In this document: in pieces, positions 38,233 through 49,374 of the stretch | Layout of the letters: the number at the start of each line of letters is the position of its first letter | How positions within the stretch are numbered: position 1 is the first letter of the stretch | Source of the DNA: Marinobacterium_A aestuariivivens | GTDB lineage: Bacteria; Pseudomonadota; Gammaproteobacteria; Pseudomonadales; Balneatricaceae | Length of the DNA: 64,000 nucleotides | NCBI RefSeq assembly: GCF_042661465.1 | Contig: NZ_JBHSWE010000001.1 | Span: 1-64,000 of the forward strand | Direction: 5' to 3' | The notes under the pieces: generated by a model | Database searches by the model: none | What the model was told of the DNA's origin: nothing | What the model saw: the letters and a program-made list of their open reading frames with translations, nothing else | Translations under genes and position numbers: made by a program

Positions 38233-39909
38233 TCAGTAACCGATCGCTCTGCGCTGCATCGCCACCAGGCGATCCGCATCGAAGGTACGCATGCGACCAC
38301 AGACATGCTGGTCCGGACGCATTAGATAGCAGCTGCCGGGCTGGCCGTCGAAACGTTCGACGACAACCCCCAGGGTATCGACCAGCAGCTCGACGCCCTG
38401 TGGCAATACAAGTCCGAGCGGCTGCGAGGACACCAGCAGCGTCTGGATCGGCAGTTCTAGCTCCGCCAGCAGCGCCAGTTGCTGCAGCTCCCCGGCCGAC
38501 GGCGGATTGCGCGGATCGATGAACCACAGCGTCTTGAAGTCGTTGCCGAGGCAACTGAGCAGGAAGTCCTCTCGGCCATTGCGCAGCACCGGACCGTCGG
38601 TGCTTGGCGTACCCGGTACCATATTGCCGCTGAAGGTTTCACGATCCGGCGTATTGAGGCTCGAATCGACGTAGGCAGAGGGCACCGACAGGCGTCCCGA
38701 ATTGACCAGACTGCGGGCGAACGGGTACCGGCGCGACAGGTTCAGCACCGCATCGCGGAACTGGCGGCTGGCCTCGTTCTTGGGCGTGATGAAGTCGGTC
38801 GACCGGGTCGAGTTTTTGATGTTCTCGTCAGCGGCAAAGAGGCGCTCCTCGGTGTAGGTATCCAGCAGCGACTCCGGGGCCTGGCCGTTCAGCACCAGCG
38901 CCAGTTTCCAGGCCAGGTTATCGGTATCCTGCACTCCGGAGTTGGCACCGCGGGCACCGAACGGCGAGACCTGGTGCGCCGAGTCGCCGGCAAACAGTAT
39001 CCGGCCATGTCGGAAATCGTCCATGCGGCGACAGCAGAAGGTATAGACGCTGGCCCAGTCGAGCTCGAATTCGACATCGTCGCCGAGGAAGGCCTTGACC
39101 CGGGGAATGATCTTCTCGGGCTTTTTCTCCTCCTCGGGATCGGCATCCCAGCCCAGATCGAAGTCGATGCGCCAGACGTTGTCGGGCTGGCGATGCAACA
39201 GCGTCGACTGGCCGTCGTGGAAAGGCGGATTGAACCAGAACCATCGCTCCGGCGGAAAGCGCTTCGGATCCATCACCACATCGGCGATCAGGAAGCGATC
39301 CTCGAATATCTGGCCGCTCGACTTCAGTCCGCACATCGTACGGATATCGGAGTTGGCGCCGTCACAGGCGATCAGGTAGTCCGCCTCCAGACGGTAGGGG
39401 CCGTCCGGCGTCTCGACCGTCAGCAACACGCCCTCGTCGTTCTGTTCCAGGGCCGTGATCCTGTTCTTCCAGCGCAGATCGACCTCGTCGAGCTGTTGAA
39501 TGCGGTCGACCAGGTACTCCTCGATGTAATACTGCTGCAGATTGATAAAGCCGGGGCGGCGATGATGCTCCTCCGGCAGCATGTTGAAGCTGTAGACCGG
39601 CGCCTCCTCGAAGAATACCTTGCCGACGTTCCAGGTCACGCCTTTTTGCATCAGGCGCTCGCCGATGCCGAGGCGGTCCATGACTTCCAGCAGGCGCTTG
39701 GCGTAGCAGACCGCGCGGGAGCCGAAACTGACGGTGTTGTTGTCGTCGAGCACCACCACCGGGATCCGGTGCAGGGCCAGGTCGATCGCCATCGCCATGC
39801 CGACAGGACCGGCGCCGCCGATCACCACCGGCCGGCGCACCGCCACTGCAGCATCCTGATCGGCACTGCGGATATAGGGATATTGCGGAAATTCGTAGGT
39901 TTTGATCAT
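38233..39909 (-). CDS. FAD-dependent aromatic hydroxylase (PobA/MhpA-like group A flavoprotein)
   Basis: A 558-residue single-component flavin monooxygenase that should hydroxylate a phenolic compound with NAD(P)H and oxygen. The FAD motif VVIGGAGPVGMAMAIDLA is at about residues 28-45, the DG motif is YLIACDGANSDIR, and the ribityl-binding GD motif is LFAGDSAHQVSPFGARGANS. The C-terminal 120 residues form the thioredoxin-like extension seen in MhpA-type enzymes. With DUF2783 and MBL partners downstream, and paa genes 2 kb away, a 3-hydroxyphenylacetate 6-hydroxylase or similar activity is possible. No ring-cleavage gene is present, so the assignment stays open. The frame is intact. Confidence 0.85.
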   Translation of the reverse strand: MIKTYEFPQYPYIRSADQDAAVAVRRPVVIGGAGPVGMAMAIDLALHRIPVVVLDDNNTVSFGSRAVCYAKRLLEVMDRLGIGERLMQKGVTWNVGKVFFEEAPVYSFNMLPEEHHRRPGFINLQQYYIEEYLVDRIQQLDEVDLRWKNRITALEQNDEGVLLTVETPDGPYRLEADYLIACDGANSDIRTMCGLKSSGQIFEDRFLIADVVMDPKRFPPERWFWFNPPFHDGQSTLLHRQPDNVWRIDFDLGWDADPEEEKKPEKIIPRVKAFLGDDVEFELDWASVYTFCCRRMDDFRHGRILFAGDSAHQVSPFGARGANSGVQDTDNLAWKLALVLNGQAPESLLDTYTEERLFAADENIKNSTRSTDFITPKNEASRQFRDAVLNLSRRYPFARSLVNSGRLSVPSAYVDSSLNTPDRETFSGNMVPGTPSTDGPVLRNGREDFLLSCLGNDFKTLWFIDPRNPPSAGELQQLALLAELELPIQTLLVSSQPLGLVLPQGVELLVDTLGVVVERFDGQPGSCYLMRPDQHVCGRMRTFDADRLVAMQRRAIGY

Positions 39910-40099
39910 TGTCGGGCTCTTCTTCTTATAGCCAAAGTCGACCGGGGGCCGATGCCATCGGACCCTGTCTGAATCGGAATCAGCTTATCGAAGAAGACGG
40001 CCCGGATAATCGGGCCCGGACGCACAACATTGTTTCCGGTATGGAAAGAGTCGTGACGCGTTACACCCAAGGGCGCGAGGGCAGCCTACCTGCCCCTCG

Positions 40100-41034
40100 T
40101 CAGCTGTCGCCTGTATTCGCATCCGTCAACGTCTGTGGCAGATTGTCGGCCAGCCAGGCCTCGAAGAACTCGACGAAACGGCTGATCTTGAGGGTCGTCG
40201 ACTCGCGGCTGGGAAAGAAGACATAGACTGCCAGGCACTCGGGCCTGGCTTGCGGAAACACCGGCACTATCTCGCCGCTGGCAACCAGCGGAGCGATGAC
40301 GAACGACGCCAGATTGGCGATGCCACGGTGCGCCAGCACGGCTTCGCGCACCACCAGGCTGTTGTTGGCGCGCAGGTCGCCGCTGACCTCGACCGGCTCC
40401 GGCGTCTGGCCGGGCATGCTGACCAGCCACTGATGGGCGTTCTCGGCATGGACGAAGATCAGGCAGTTGTGTTGTCGCAGGGCCTGGGGACAGTCCGGCA
40501 CGCCCTTGCTGGCCAGGTACTCTGGGGTCGCGCAGACGAACATCGGCAGATCGCAAAGCTTGCGGGCAACCAGGCTCGAGTCCGGCAACTGCAGCCCCTT
40601 GACACGGATCATCAGGTCATGGCCCTCACGCACCATATCAGGCGTACGGTCATCCAGGGTGACTTCTACCCGGACCTCCGGATAACGCGCCATGAATTCC
40701 GGCAGTGCCTTCGCCAGCACCAGCTGGCCGAAGGTCATGTTGCAGGATATGCGCAGCAGCCCACGGGGTTCGCCCTGAAGGCCCGCCACCAGGTTCTCGG
40801 TATGCCCCACCTCCTCCAGTACCCTTTTGCACTGGTGATAGACGGCATCGCCGATATCGGTGACGTTGAGACTGCGGGTCGTGCGGTTCAGCAGCCGGGC
40901 GTTGAAATGCTGCTCGAGCATCGCCACCTGCTTGCTCACCGCCGAACTGGAAACCCCTGTTCGTCCGCAGCCCGGGTAAAGCTCTCGAGCTCGACCACCC
41001 GCACAAAGAGATTCATAGCCGACAACAGATCCAT
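40100..41034 (-). CDS. LysR-type regulator (frameshifted)
   Basis: A LysR regulator of about 311 residues. It starts at the ATG at 41034 with MDLLSAMNLFVRVVELESFT. The helix-turn-helix is split by a frame change at about 40950, where CAGGGGTTT replaces an expected CAGGGGGTTT; SAVSKQVAMLEQHFNARLLN then continues in the next frame. The effector domain follows (GEPRGLLRISCNMTFGQLVL). This CrgA/AaeR-like subgroup often controls neighbouring catabolic or efflux genes. The gene points the same way as the hydroxylase operon, with 190 bases between them, so it may control that operon. Confidence 0.85.
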
Positions 41035-41081
41035 GGAAGTTCCAGTAAACAGATTCGAGTTAACAGTTAACAGTGACCAGT

Positions 41082-41158
41082 GCGTAGGATGGGTGAAGCG
41101 ATGCAAATGACGTTGTCGATCGATATCCGCACGGTTCGCGGCATCGCGTAACCCATCA
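41082..41158. repeat. Dispersed palindromic repeat, copy 3
   Basis: GCGTAGGATGGGTGAAGCGATG opens and CATCGCGTAACCCATCAC closes the unit. It lies in the 430-base gap between the LysR start and the paaY end. A further GATGGGTT half-copy sits near 41254. The gap holds no gene. Confidence 0.65.
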
Positions 41159-41461
41159 CATCGATCGTATTGCAGCTCGATTGGTTGCGGCGGGCACCTT
41201 GGGCTATCGGGCGGATCAATCGGCTCCCGCGCAGCTGCCGCCCAGGGCCCCATGATGGGTTCCCTGACAACAGCTCCTGCGTTTTCAGGATTTCCGCGGG
41301 GCGGCCATCCGCCGTCCCTGGCGGTTGCGCCGCCCCAAGCGCAGTGCCATCTGATCAGAACGCACTCAGGCGGCTTCACTATCCTGCGCACTTACGCTTT
41401 ACGCTTCACCAGCATCCCACATTTCTTCCGGAAATTCACGAATGCTCGAGCAGCTCGGAGT

Positions 41462-42055
41462 TCAGGACCTGTACTTGGGCACCACCTCGCTGCCGCCCAT
41501 TCTCGGCCGGTCCGGCTCGACCTCGGTCAGCGCCTCGCATGGCTCGAGAGACGCCTGGCAGCGGCGGGTCAGCAGCTGATATTCGGCGGTCCCCTGCGAC
41601 TTCCAGCGCACCTCGTCGTCGCTCAGGGTCCGCAGCACCTTGGCCGGCGAGCCCACCAGCATCGACCGGGGCGGGCATTCGAATCCGGCCTTGACGAAGG
41701 CGTTGGCCGCGACGATCGATTCCGCACCGATTTGGGCGCCGTCCATCACCACCGCATTCATGCCGACCAGGGCATTGCGGCCGATGCGGCAGCCGTGCAG
41801 GATGGCGCCGTGGCCGATATGGCCATCGACCTCGACCACGGTATCAGTATCGGGAAAGCCGTGCATGACGCAGTTGTCCTGGACGTTCGAACCTTCTTCC
41901 AGCACCAGCCGGCCGAAATCGCCGCGCAGGCTGGCGTTGGGTCCGACATAGCAGCCGGGGCCGACGATGACGTCGCCGATCAGCACCGCGGTCGGGTGCA
42001 CGTAGGCGCTGGGATCGACCACCGGGGTCAAACCGTCGATTCTGTAGATCGGCAT
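41462..42055 (-). CDS. paaY: PaaY, hotspot-clearing thioesterase of phenylacetate catabolism
   Basis: A 197-residue left-handed beta-helix protein of the gamma-carbonic-anhydrase-like group. Hexapeptide turns and putative metal-site His residues occur in VHPTAVLIGDVIVG, NCVMHGFPD and HIGHGAILHG, and the PaaY-type tail (CQASLEPCEALTEVEPDRP) is present. PaaY hydrolyses dead-end ring-CoA products that would otherwise tie up coenzyme A. It is downstream of and tightly linked to paaN on the reverse strand, divergent from paaFGHIJK. Confidence 0.9.
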   Translation of the reverse strand: MPIYRIDGLTPVVDPSAYVHPTAVLIGDVIVGPGCYVGPNASLRGDFGRLVLEEGSNVQDNCVMHGFPDTDTVVEVDGHIGHGAILHGCRIGRNALVGMNAVVMDGAQIGAESIVAANAFVKAGFECPPRSMLVGSPAKVLRTLSDDEVRWKSQGTAEYQLLTRRCQASLEPCEALTEVEPDRPRMGGSEVVPKYRS

Positions 42056-42060
42056 GATGT

Positions 42061-43749
42061 TCAGCCCTCCTGCGTTACGGGAACATCGCGGCGGTTCTGT
42101 ACCACCAGGAAGCGCCGGCTGACGAAGGCGGCATCGGTCAGGCTGGCATTGGCCGCCGGATTGCCGCCGGTGGCGTGGAAATCGCTGAAAGCCGCCGACT
42201 GATTGACGAGGATACCGCCGCCGAGGTTGCATGACAGCGCCACCTTGACGTCCAGCGCCAGCGCCTCCGCCCTCTCCAGCACGGCATCACGGATGGAATA
42301 GACGCCGAGCGTGATGGCGCCCCTGTCACCGATCACCCGGCGCGCCAGCTCGAAGCTATGGTCGGTGCTGTCGGTGGCAATCAGGAAGCTGATCGGGCCG
42401 AAACGCTCCTCGCCGTAGACGTCGATATCGGCACCCTCGACCTTCAGCAGCAGCGGCGTGCGGATACGGGCATTCGGAAAATCGGGGTGCTCGAGCGCCC
42501 GGCTTTCCAGCACCACTTCCCCGAGTCCGCCGCAGGCGTCGATACGCGCCAGGGTGTCGCGACTCTGGATGGCGCCCAGGACATTGACCGCGACCTCAGT
42601 ATTGGCAGTGAATTTGGCGATGCCGGCGGCCAGCGCCTCGGCCACTTCGTCGAAGCTCAGGTGACCGTCGGCGGTTTCGATGCCGTCGCGCGGAATATAG
42701 ATCGCCTGCGGCGTCGTACACATCTGGCCGGAATACAGGCTCAGCGAAGTGGTCAGATTGCGCACCACCGGCTTGAGACTTTCGACACTGTCGATGATGA
42801 CGGTGTTGACCCCGGCCTTTTCGGTAAAGACTTCGGCCTGGCGGCAGTTGTCTTCGAGCCAGTTGCCGAAGGCGCTGGAACCGGTGAAGTCGATCAACCT
42901 GACGGCAGGATGCTGCGCCAGCTTCCTGGTGACCGGCGCGGCCTGGCTGTCCGGCACCATCGACACCAGGCTCGGGTCGAAACCGGCTTCGGCCAGCACC
43001 TGCTGGGCCACCTGCACGCTGATGGCGACCGGCAGCACGGCCCCCGGGTGCGGCTTGACGATCACCGGGTTGCCGGTCACCAGGCTTGCAAAGAGGCCCG
43101 GGTAGGTATTCCAGGTCGGGAAGGTGGCGCAGGCCACGACCAGGCCGATGCCGCGCGGCACGATGTGGAAACGCTTTTCCTGCGCCAGCGGCGGATTCTT
43201 GCCCTGCGGCTTGACCCACAGCGCGCGCTGCGGCACCTCCTTCATTGCGCTCCAGGCGCGGGCCACGGCTTCGAGGCCGCGGTCCTGGGCATGGGGGCCG
43301 CCGGCCTGGAACGCCATCACGAACCCCTGGCCGGTGGTATGCATGACTGCATGGGCCATTTCGAAACTGCGCTTGTTGAGACGATCCAGGATCTCCAGGC
43401 AGATACCGGCCCGGATATCGGGGCCTGCATCGCGCCAGACCGACATCGCGCCCTGCATGCGGGCGACCAGGGCTTCGGTGTCGGGTTGCGCATAACGCAC
43501 CCCGAGCGCGATGCCGTAGGGCGACGCCTCTTCACCGACTTCCGCCGTAACCTCGGCACATGCCAGCTCGAAGGGCTTGCCCAGGTAGCTTTCGAAACGT
43601 GCGCGCCCCTCGGCACTGGCGTTTTCACCGTAGAGACGGCCGCTGGGCGCCTCCGGATAGGGGGACCAGAATTCGCGGCTGCGATTGGCGGCGACCGCCT
43701 GTTGCAAGGTATTCGAATGGGCGTCGAAGAACGCCTGGGCCTTTGACAT
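42061..43749 (-). CDS. paaN: PaaN-type phenylacetate degradation aldehyde dehydrogenase-like protein
   Basis: A 562-residue ALDH-superfamily protein matching the PaaN family found in some paa clusters. It has ACATFPTWNTYPGLF at the cofactor fold, DFTGSSAFGNWLEDN in the nucleotide region, SGQMCTTPQAIYIP with the candidate nucleophile Cys, and the C-terminal SDFHATGGNPAANA. It lacks the C-terminal hydratase domain of PaaZ. A full paaZ is also present at 55003-57047, so ring opening does not depend on this gene; PaaN may oxidise the semialdehyde or serve another aldehyde. The start is the ATG at 43749 and its stop lies five bases before paaY. Confidence 0.88.
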   Translation of the reverse strand: MSKAQAFFDAHSNTLQQAVAANRSREFWSPYPEAPSGRLYGENASAEGRARFESYLGKPFELACAEVTAEVGEEASPYGIALGVRYAQPDTEALVARMQGAMSVWRDAGPDIRAGICLEILDRLNKRSFEMAHAVMHTTGQGFVMAFQAGGPHAQDRGLEAVARAWSAMKEVPQRALWVKPQGKNPPLAQEKRFHIVPRGIGLVVACATFPTWNTYPGLFASLVTGNPVIVKPHPGAVLPVAISVQVAQQVLAEAGFDPSLVSMVPDSQAAPVTRKLAQHPAVRLIDFTGSSAFGNWLEDNCRQAEVFTEKAGVNTVIIDSVESLKPVVRNLTTSLSLYSGQMCTTPQAIYIPRDGIETADGHLSFDEVAEALAAGIAKFTANTEVAVNVLGAIQSRDTLARIDACGGLGEVVLESRALEHPDFPNARIRTPLLLKVEGADIDVYGEERFGPISFLIATDSTDHSFELARRVIGDRGAITLGVYSIRDAVLERAEALALDVKVALSCNLGGGILVNQSAAFSDFHATGGNPAANASLTDAAFVSRRFLVVQNRRDVPVTQEG

Positions 43750-44034
43750 AAACCGGTCTCCTGATGCTGGCGCGGGATGCCGTCGGTGGCGGAACTGCCT
43801 GCTGTTTGCTGTGTGCAGTTCAGGGGCGGCGTACGCGCCCCCGGGGCCAGCGCCTGCCACTCGACCTGCCATTGTTCAAGCCCAGATGCTAGTTACACGG
43901 AATTTCATTGTCAAATATCAATAAAGTAACACTTGGTTCCCATTCGGTTCCGATCGACTTGCCGGGACCCGCCTCCCGACCCTTAAACACACCGGCCAGA
44001 ACACATAAATATCTCTATTTATCAATAAATTAAA

Positions 44035-44052
44035 ATGCATCACCTGATGCAT
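44035..44052. promoter_or_regulatory. 18-base palindrome in the paaN-paaF divergent region
   Basis: ATGCATCA-CC-TGATGCAT is perfectly symmetrical. It lies about 285 bases from the paaN start and 195 from the paaF start, in an A+T-rich tract. It could be the operator of a paa regulator; no paaX or paaR gene is visible in the window. Confidence 0.55.
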
Positions 44053-44185
44053 GGCGTTCACATGACACCTCCCTCACCCTGTCAGCAACCACCACCGAAG
44101 CGGTCCGGCATCATGAACAAAAACCAACAAAGAGACACGTATATTTACTTTTTATCTATTTATTTGTATCCCTTTTGGCGTTATC

Positions 44186-44199
44186 TTGACTTTAGTCAA
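44186..44199. promoter_or_regulatory. 14-base palindrome just upstream of paaF
   Basis: TTGACT-TT-AGTCAA is a perfect palindrome about 47 bases before the paaF start. Its left half also resembles a -35 element, so a protein bound here would compete with RNA polymerase. Confidence 0.5.
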
Positions 44200-44245
44200 T
44201 AACAGCCGCGCTGTCGCACCGGCGACGGGCGGCCCGACCAGGTAA

Positions 44246-45029
<784 letters not shown>

Positions 45030-45113
45030 CCCCTTTCCATTCGGAGGAACGCAATGAGGGCATTCGCGCCTTTATCGCAAAGCGAAGCCCGCACTATAGC
45101 GGCCGCTGAGCCC
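45030..45113 (+). repeat. Diverged tandem copy of the 3' end of paaF
   Basis: The last 60 bases of paaF (encoding NEGIRAFIEKRSPRYRGC-stop) recur 80 bases downstream as NEGIRAFIAKRSPHYSGR-stop, with about 85% base identity by eye, and both copies are followed by CCCCTTT. A GGAGG ribosome site precedes an ATG at 45054 in another frame that would encode 30 residues and end overlapping the paaG start. This is probably fortuitous. Confidence 0.8.
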
Positions 45114-45145
45114 CTTTATTGCATCAGATGCAGGAGTCCCCTTTG

Positions 45146-45936
45146 ATGAGCTATCAGCATATCGAGTACCGCGTCGACCAGGGCGTGGCCGTCCTGACCT
45201 TCGACCGTCCGGCCAGCCTCAACAGCTTCAACGCCGAAATGCACGCCGAGGTACGCGACGCCCTGAAAAGCGCGCGCCGGGATCCGGCGGTGCGCTGCCT
45301 GATGATCACCGGCAACGGCCGCGGTTTCTGCGCCGGCCAGGACCTGTCCGACCGCAACGTCGCCCCCGGCGCCGAACGTCCGGACCTCGGCCGCTCGATC
45401 GAGCAGAACTACAACCCGCTGATCCGCTCGCTGCGCGACTTCCCGGCCCCGGTGATCTGTGCCGTCAACGGCGTGGCCGCGGGCGCCGGCGCCAACATCG
45501 CCCTGGCCTGCGACATCGTCTTCGCCGCCCGCTCCGCCAGTTTCATCCAGGCGTTCTGCAGGATCGGCCTGGTGCCGGATTCCGGCGGCACCTGGATACT
45601 GCCGCGCCTGGTCGGTGACGCCCGCGCCCGGGCCCTGTCGCTGCTGGGCGAGAAGGTCGGCGCCGAACAGGCCGAGCGCTGGGGCATGATCTGGTCCTGC
45701 GTCGACGACGAGGCGCTGCAGGACACCGCCCTGGCCTGCGCCCGCCAGCTGGCGGCCCAGCCGACCAGGGGCTTTCGCTGATCAAGCGCGCGCTCAATGC
45801 CAGCAGCACCAACAGCCTCGACCAGCAGCTGGATCTTGAACGCGATCTCCAGACCCTGGCCGGCCGCACCGACGACTACCGCGAAGGCGTCGCCGCCTTC
45901 TTGGAGAAGCGTCAGCCCAGCTTCACCGGCAACTGA
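45146..45936 (+). CDS. paaG: PaaG, ring-1,2-epoxyphenylacetyl-CoA isomerase (frameshifted)
   Basis: A crotonase-fold isomerase of about 263 residues converting ring-1,2-epoxyphenylacetyl-CoA into the oxepin-CoA. GRGFCAGQDLSDRN, the oxyanion-hole stretch AVNGVAAGAGANIALACDIV and the PDSGGTWILPRLVG segment, with an Asp where hydratases have Glu, fit PaaG. The frame changes at about 45768 (CAGGGGCTTT, one C short), then reads SLIKRALNASSTNSLDQQLD to the TGA at 45936. It lies between the duplicated paaF tail and paaH. Confidence 0.9.
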
Positions 45937-45954
45937 GGACCGAGGGAATCACCG

Positions 45955-47479
45955 ATGACCGCATTACATAAAGACGTCACCGTCGCCGTGATCGGCGCCG
46001 GCGCCATGGGCGCCGGCATCGCCCAGGTCGCCGCCGCTTATGGCCACCCGGTCCTGCTGTTCGACAATGCACCGGGAGCCGCCGAGAAAGGCATCGCCGG
46101 CGTCGCCGCCGGCCTCGACAAGCTGGTGTCCCGCGGCAAGATGGATCCGGCGACCCGCGACGCCATCATCGGCCGCCTGACGCCGGTCGCGCAGCTGGAA
46201 GCGCTGGCGCCGGCCAGGCTCGTCATCGAGGCGATCGTCGAGAACCGCGAGATCAAGCAGCAGGTCTTCGCCCGCCTCGAGGCGATCTGCGCCGACGACT
46301 GCATTCTCGCCAGCAACACCTCGTCGATCTCGATCACCTCGCTGGCCACCGCCCTCGAACGACCGCAGAACTTCGCCGGCCTGCACTTCTTCAACCCGGC
46401 ACCGGTGATGAAGCTGGTCGAGGTCGTTTCCGGCCTGGACACGGACCCGGCGGTCGCCGCCTGCCTGCATGCCACCGCGACGGCCTGGGGCAAGCAGGCG
46501 GTGCATGCCAGGTCGACGCCGGGCTTCATCGTCAACCGCCTGGCCCGCCCCTTCTACGCCGAGGGCCTGCGACTGCTCGAGGAAGGTGCCGCCGATGCCG
46601 CGACGCTGGACGCCCTGCTGCGCGAGGCCGGCGGCTTCAGGATGGGCCCCTTCGAGCTGATGGACCTGATCGGCCATGACGTCAACTATGCCGTGACCCG
46701 CTCGGTGTTTGACGCCTACTACGGCGACAAGCGCTTCCTGCCGTCCCTGACCCAGCAGGCGCTGGTCGAGGGCGGACGCCCTGGGCCGCAAGAGCGGTCG
46801 CGGCTTTTACGACTACGGCGACGAGGCCCTGCGCGCGGAACCGGCGAGCCTCTCGGCCGACGCCGCGGCCGTGCCGGCGAGCATCGTCGTCGAGGGCAGC
46901 CTCGGCGTCGCCGACGCCCTGGTCAAGCGGCTGCGCGGCGCCGGTATCGAGATCGTCGAGCGCGACGGTCCGGGCCGTATCCGTGTCGGCGACAGCGTGC
47001 TTTGCCTGAGCGACGGCCGCATGGCCAGCGAGCGCGCCGCTGCCGAGGGCATCCGCAACCTGGTGTTGTTCGACCTGGCGCTGGACTATGGCCGCTGCAG
47101 CCGGCTGGCCGTGGCGGTCGCCGACCAGGCCGACAACCAGGCCCTGGCACCGGTGGTCGCGCTGTTCAACGCCGTCGGTATCCAGGTCTCCCGTCTCGAC
47201 GACCTGCCGGGCCTGGCGGTGCTGCGCACCGTCGCGATGCTCGCCAACGAAGCCAGCGATGCGGTGCTGCAGGGCGTCTGCAGCGCCGCCGATGCCGACA
47301 CAGCCATGCGTTACGGCGTCAACTATCCCTGCGGGCCTCTGGCCTGGGCCGAACAGATCGGCCTTGCCGCGGTACACCGTATTCTCGGCCACCTGCAGCA
47401 GAGCTACGGCGACGACCGTTACCGCCCATCGCTGCTGCTGCGCCACAAAGCCTTTTCCGGAGCCACCTTCCATGACTGA
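45955..47479 (+). CDS. paaH: PaaH, 3-hydroxyadipyl-CoA dehydrogenase (frameshifted)
   Basis: An NAD-dependent 3-hydroxyacyl-CoA dehydrogenase of about 508 residues, the long two-repeat PaaH form. VAVIGAGAMGAGIAQVAAAY binds NAD at residues 9-28. LASNTSSISITSLA and the catalytic His region GLHFFNPAPVMKLVEVV follow. The C-terminal half repeats the helical domain (NYPCGPLAWAEQIGL). The frame changes at about 46783, apparently from one extra C (GCCCTGGG), and resumes at GRKSGRGFYDYG. The stop overlaps the paaI start by eight bases. Confidence 0.9.
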
Positions 47480-47940
47480 TCCGAATCCGCAACAGCTGGC
47501 CGAAGCCTGCGCCGAGGCCATGTACGCCAGGACACCGCCACCCGGGCCCTGGACATGAAGATTCTCGAGGTGTCGCCGGCAGGGCCGTGCTGTCGATGCC
47601 GGTCGCCGAGGCGATGATCCAGGGTCACGACAGCTGTCACGGCGGCTATATCTTCACCCTGGCGGACTCGGCCTTCGCCTTCGCCTGCAACACCTATAAC
47701 GCCATTACCGTCGGCGCCGGCTGCACCATCGACTACCTGGCGCCGGCCAAGCTCGGCGACCTGCTGACCGCCCGCGCCCAGGAGCGCTCGCGCAGCGGCC
47801 GCACCGGCGTCTACGACGTCAGCATCGAGAACCAGCACGGCACCACCGTCGCCCTGTTCCGCGGCCGCTCCCACCAGGTCCGCGGCACCCTGCTGCCCGA
47901 ACAACCCGCCGAATCCACCACAACGGAGGCCTCCGCATGA
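47472..47940 (+). CDS. paaI: PaaI, hotdog-fold acyl-CoA thioesterase (two frameshifts)
   Basis: A thioesterase of about 155 residues that rescues coenzyme A from hydroxyphenylacetyl-CoA and other dead-end esters. The hotdog signature GHDSCHGGYIFTLADSAFAF contains the catalytic Asp, followed by IDYLAPAKLGD. Two one-base losses at about 47530 (CCAGGACACC) and 47580 (TCGCCGGCAGG) put the first 40 residues out of frame. The start ATG at 47472 lies inside the end of paaH. Its 3' end (TTTEASA-stop) is part of the tandem duplication that follows. Confidence 0.85.
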
Positions 47941-48073
47941 ACGAAGCTCTGATCATCGACGCGATCCGTACGCCGCATTCCGGGATCGCCAGATATGCCG
48001 GCACCCTGGCCGGCATTTGCGCCGACCACCGCGGCACTCCGCTACTCGAAACGACTGCAACGGAGGCCTCCGC

Positions 48074-48077
<4 letters not shown>
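47937..48077 (+). repeat. 137-base tandem duplication of the paaI-paaJ junction
   Basis: CGGAGGCCTCCGCATGAACG and the next 30 or so bases occur twice, with ATGs at 47937 and 48074. The first copy reads MNEALIIDAIRTP like the thiolase start, then drifts (HSGIARYAGTLAGICADHRG) and ends LETTATEASA-stop, a diverged version of the PaaI C-terminus. It thus forms a 46-residue frame made of a broken thiolase start and a broken PaaI end. Confidence 0.85.
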
Positions 48078-49270
<1,193 letters not shown>

Positions 49271-49284
<14 letters not shown>

Positions 49285-49362
49285 GAGTGGGCAGTTAACA
49301 GGAAAGGCCCGACGAAACCCTTACTGTTGACTGTCAACTGGCCACTCACAACTAATAATTAA
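49271..49362. repeat. Heptamer-type GTTAACA repeat with inverted copies
   Basis: GAGTTAACAGTTAAGAGTGGG and CAGTTAACAGG are followed by TTACTGTTGACTGTCAACTG and CCACTCACAACT, partial complements that can fold back. The array begins inside the last codons of paaJ. GAGTTAACAGTTAACAGTGACC at 41056-41077 is the same sequence type, near another gene end. Confidence 0.6.
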
Positions 49363-49374
49363 AGAGATTGCACA

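Noticed and set aside
45054..45146. A 30-codon frame with GGAGG between paaF and paaG as a leader peptide
   Set aside because: It reads the duplicated paaF tail in a different frame and has no leader-like features; most likely chance.
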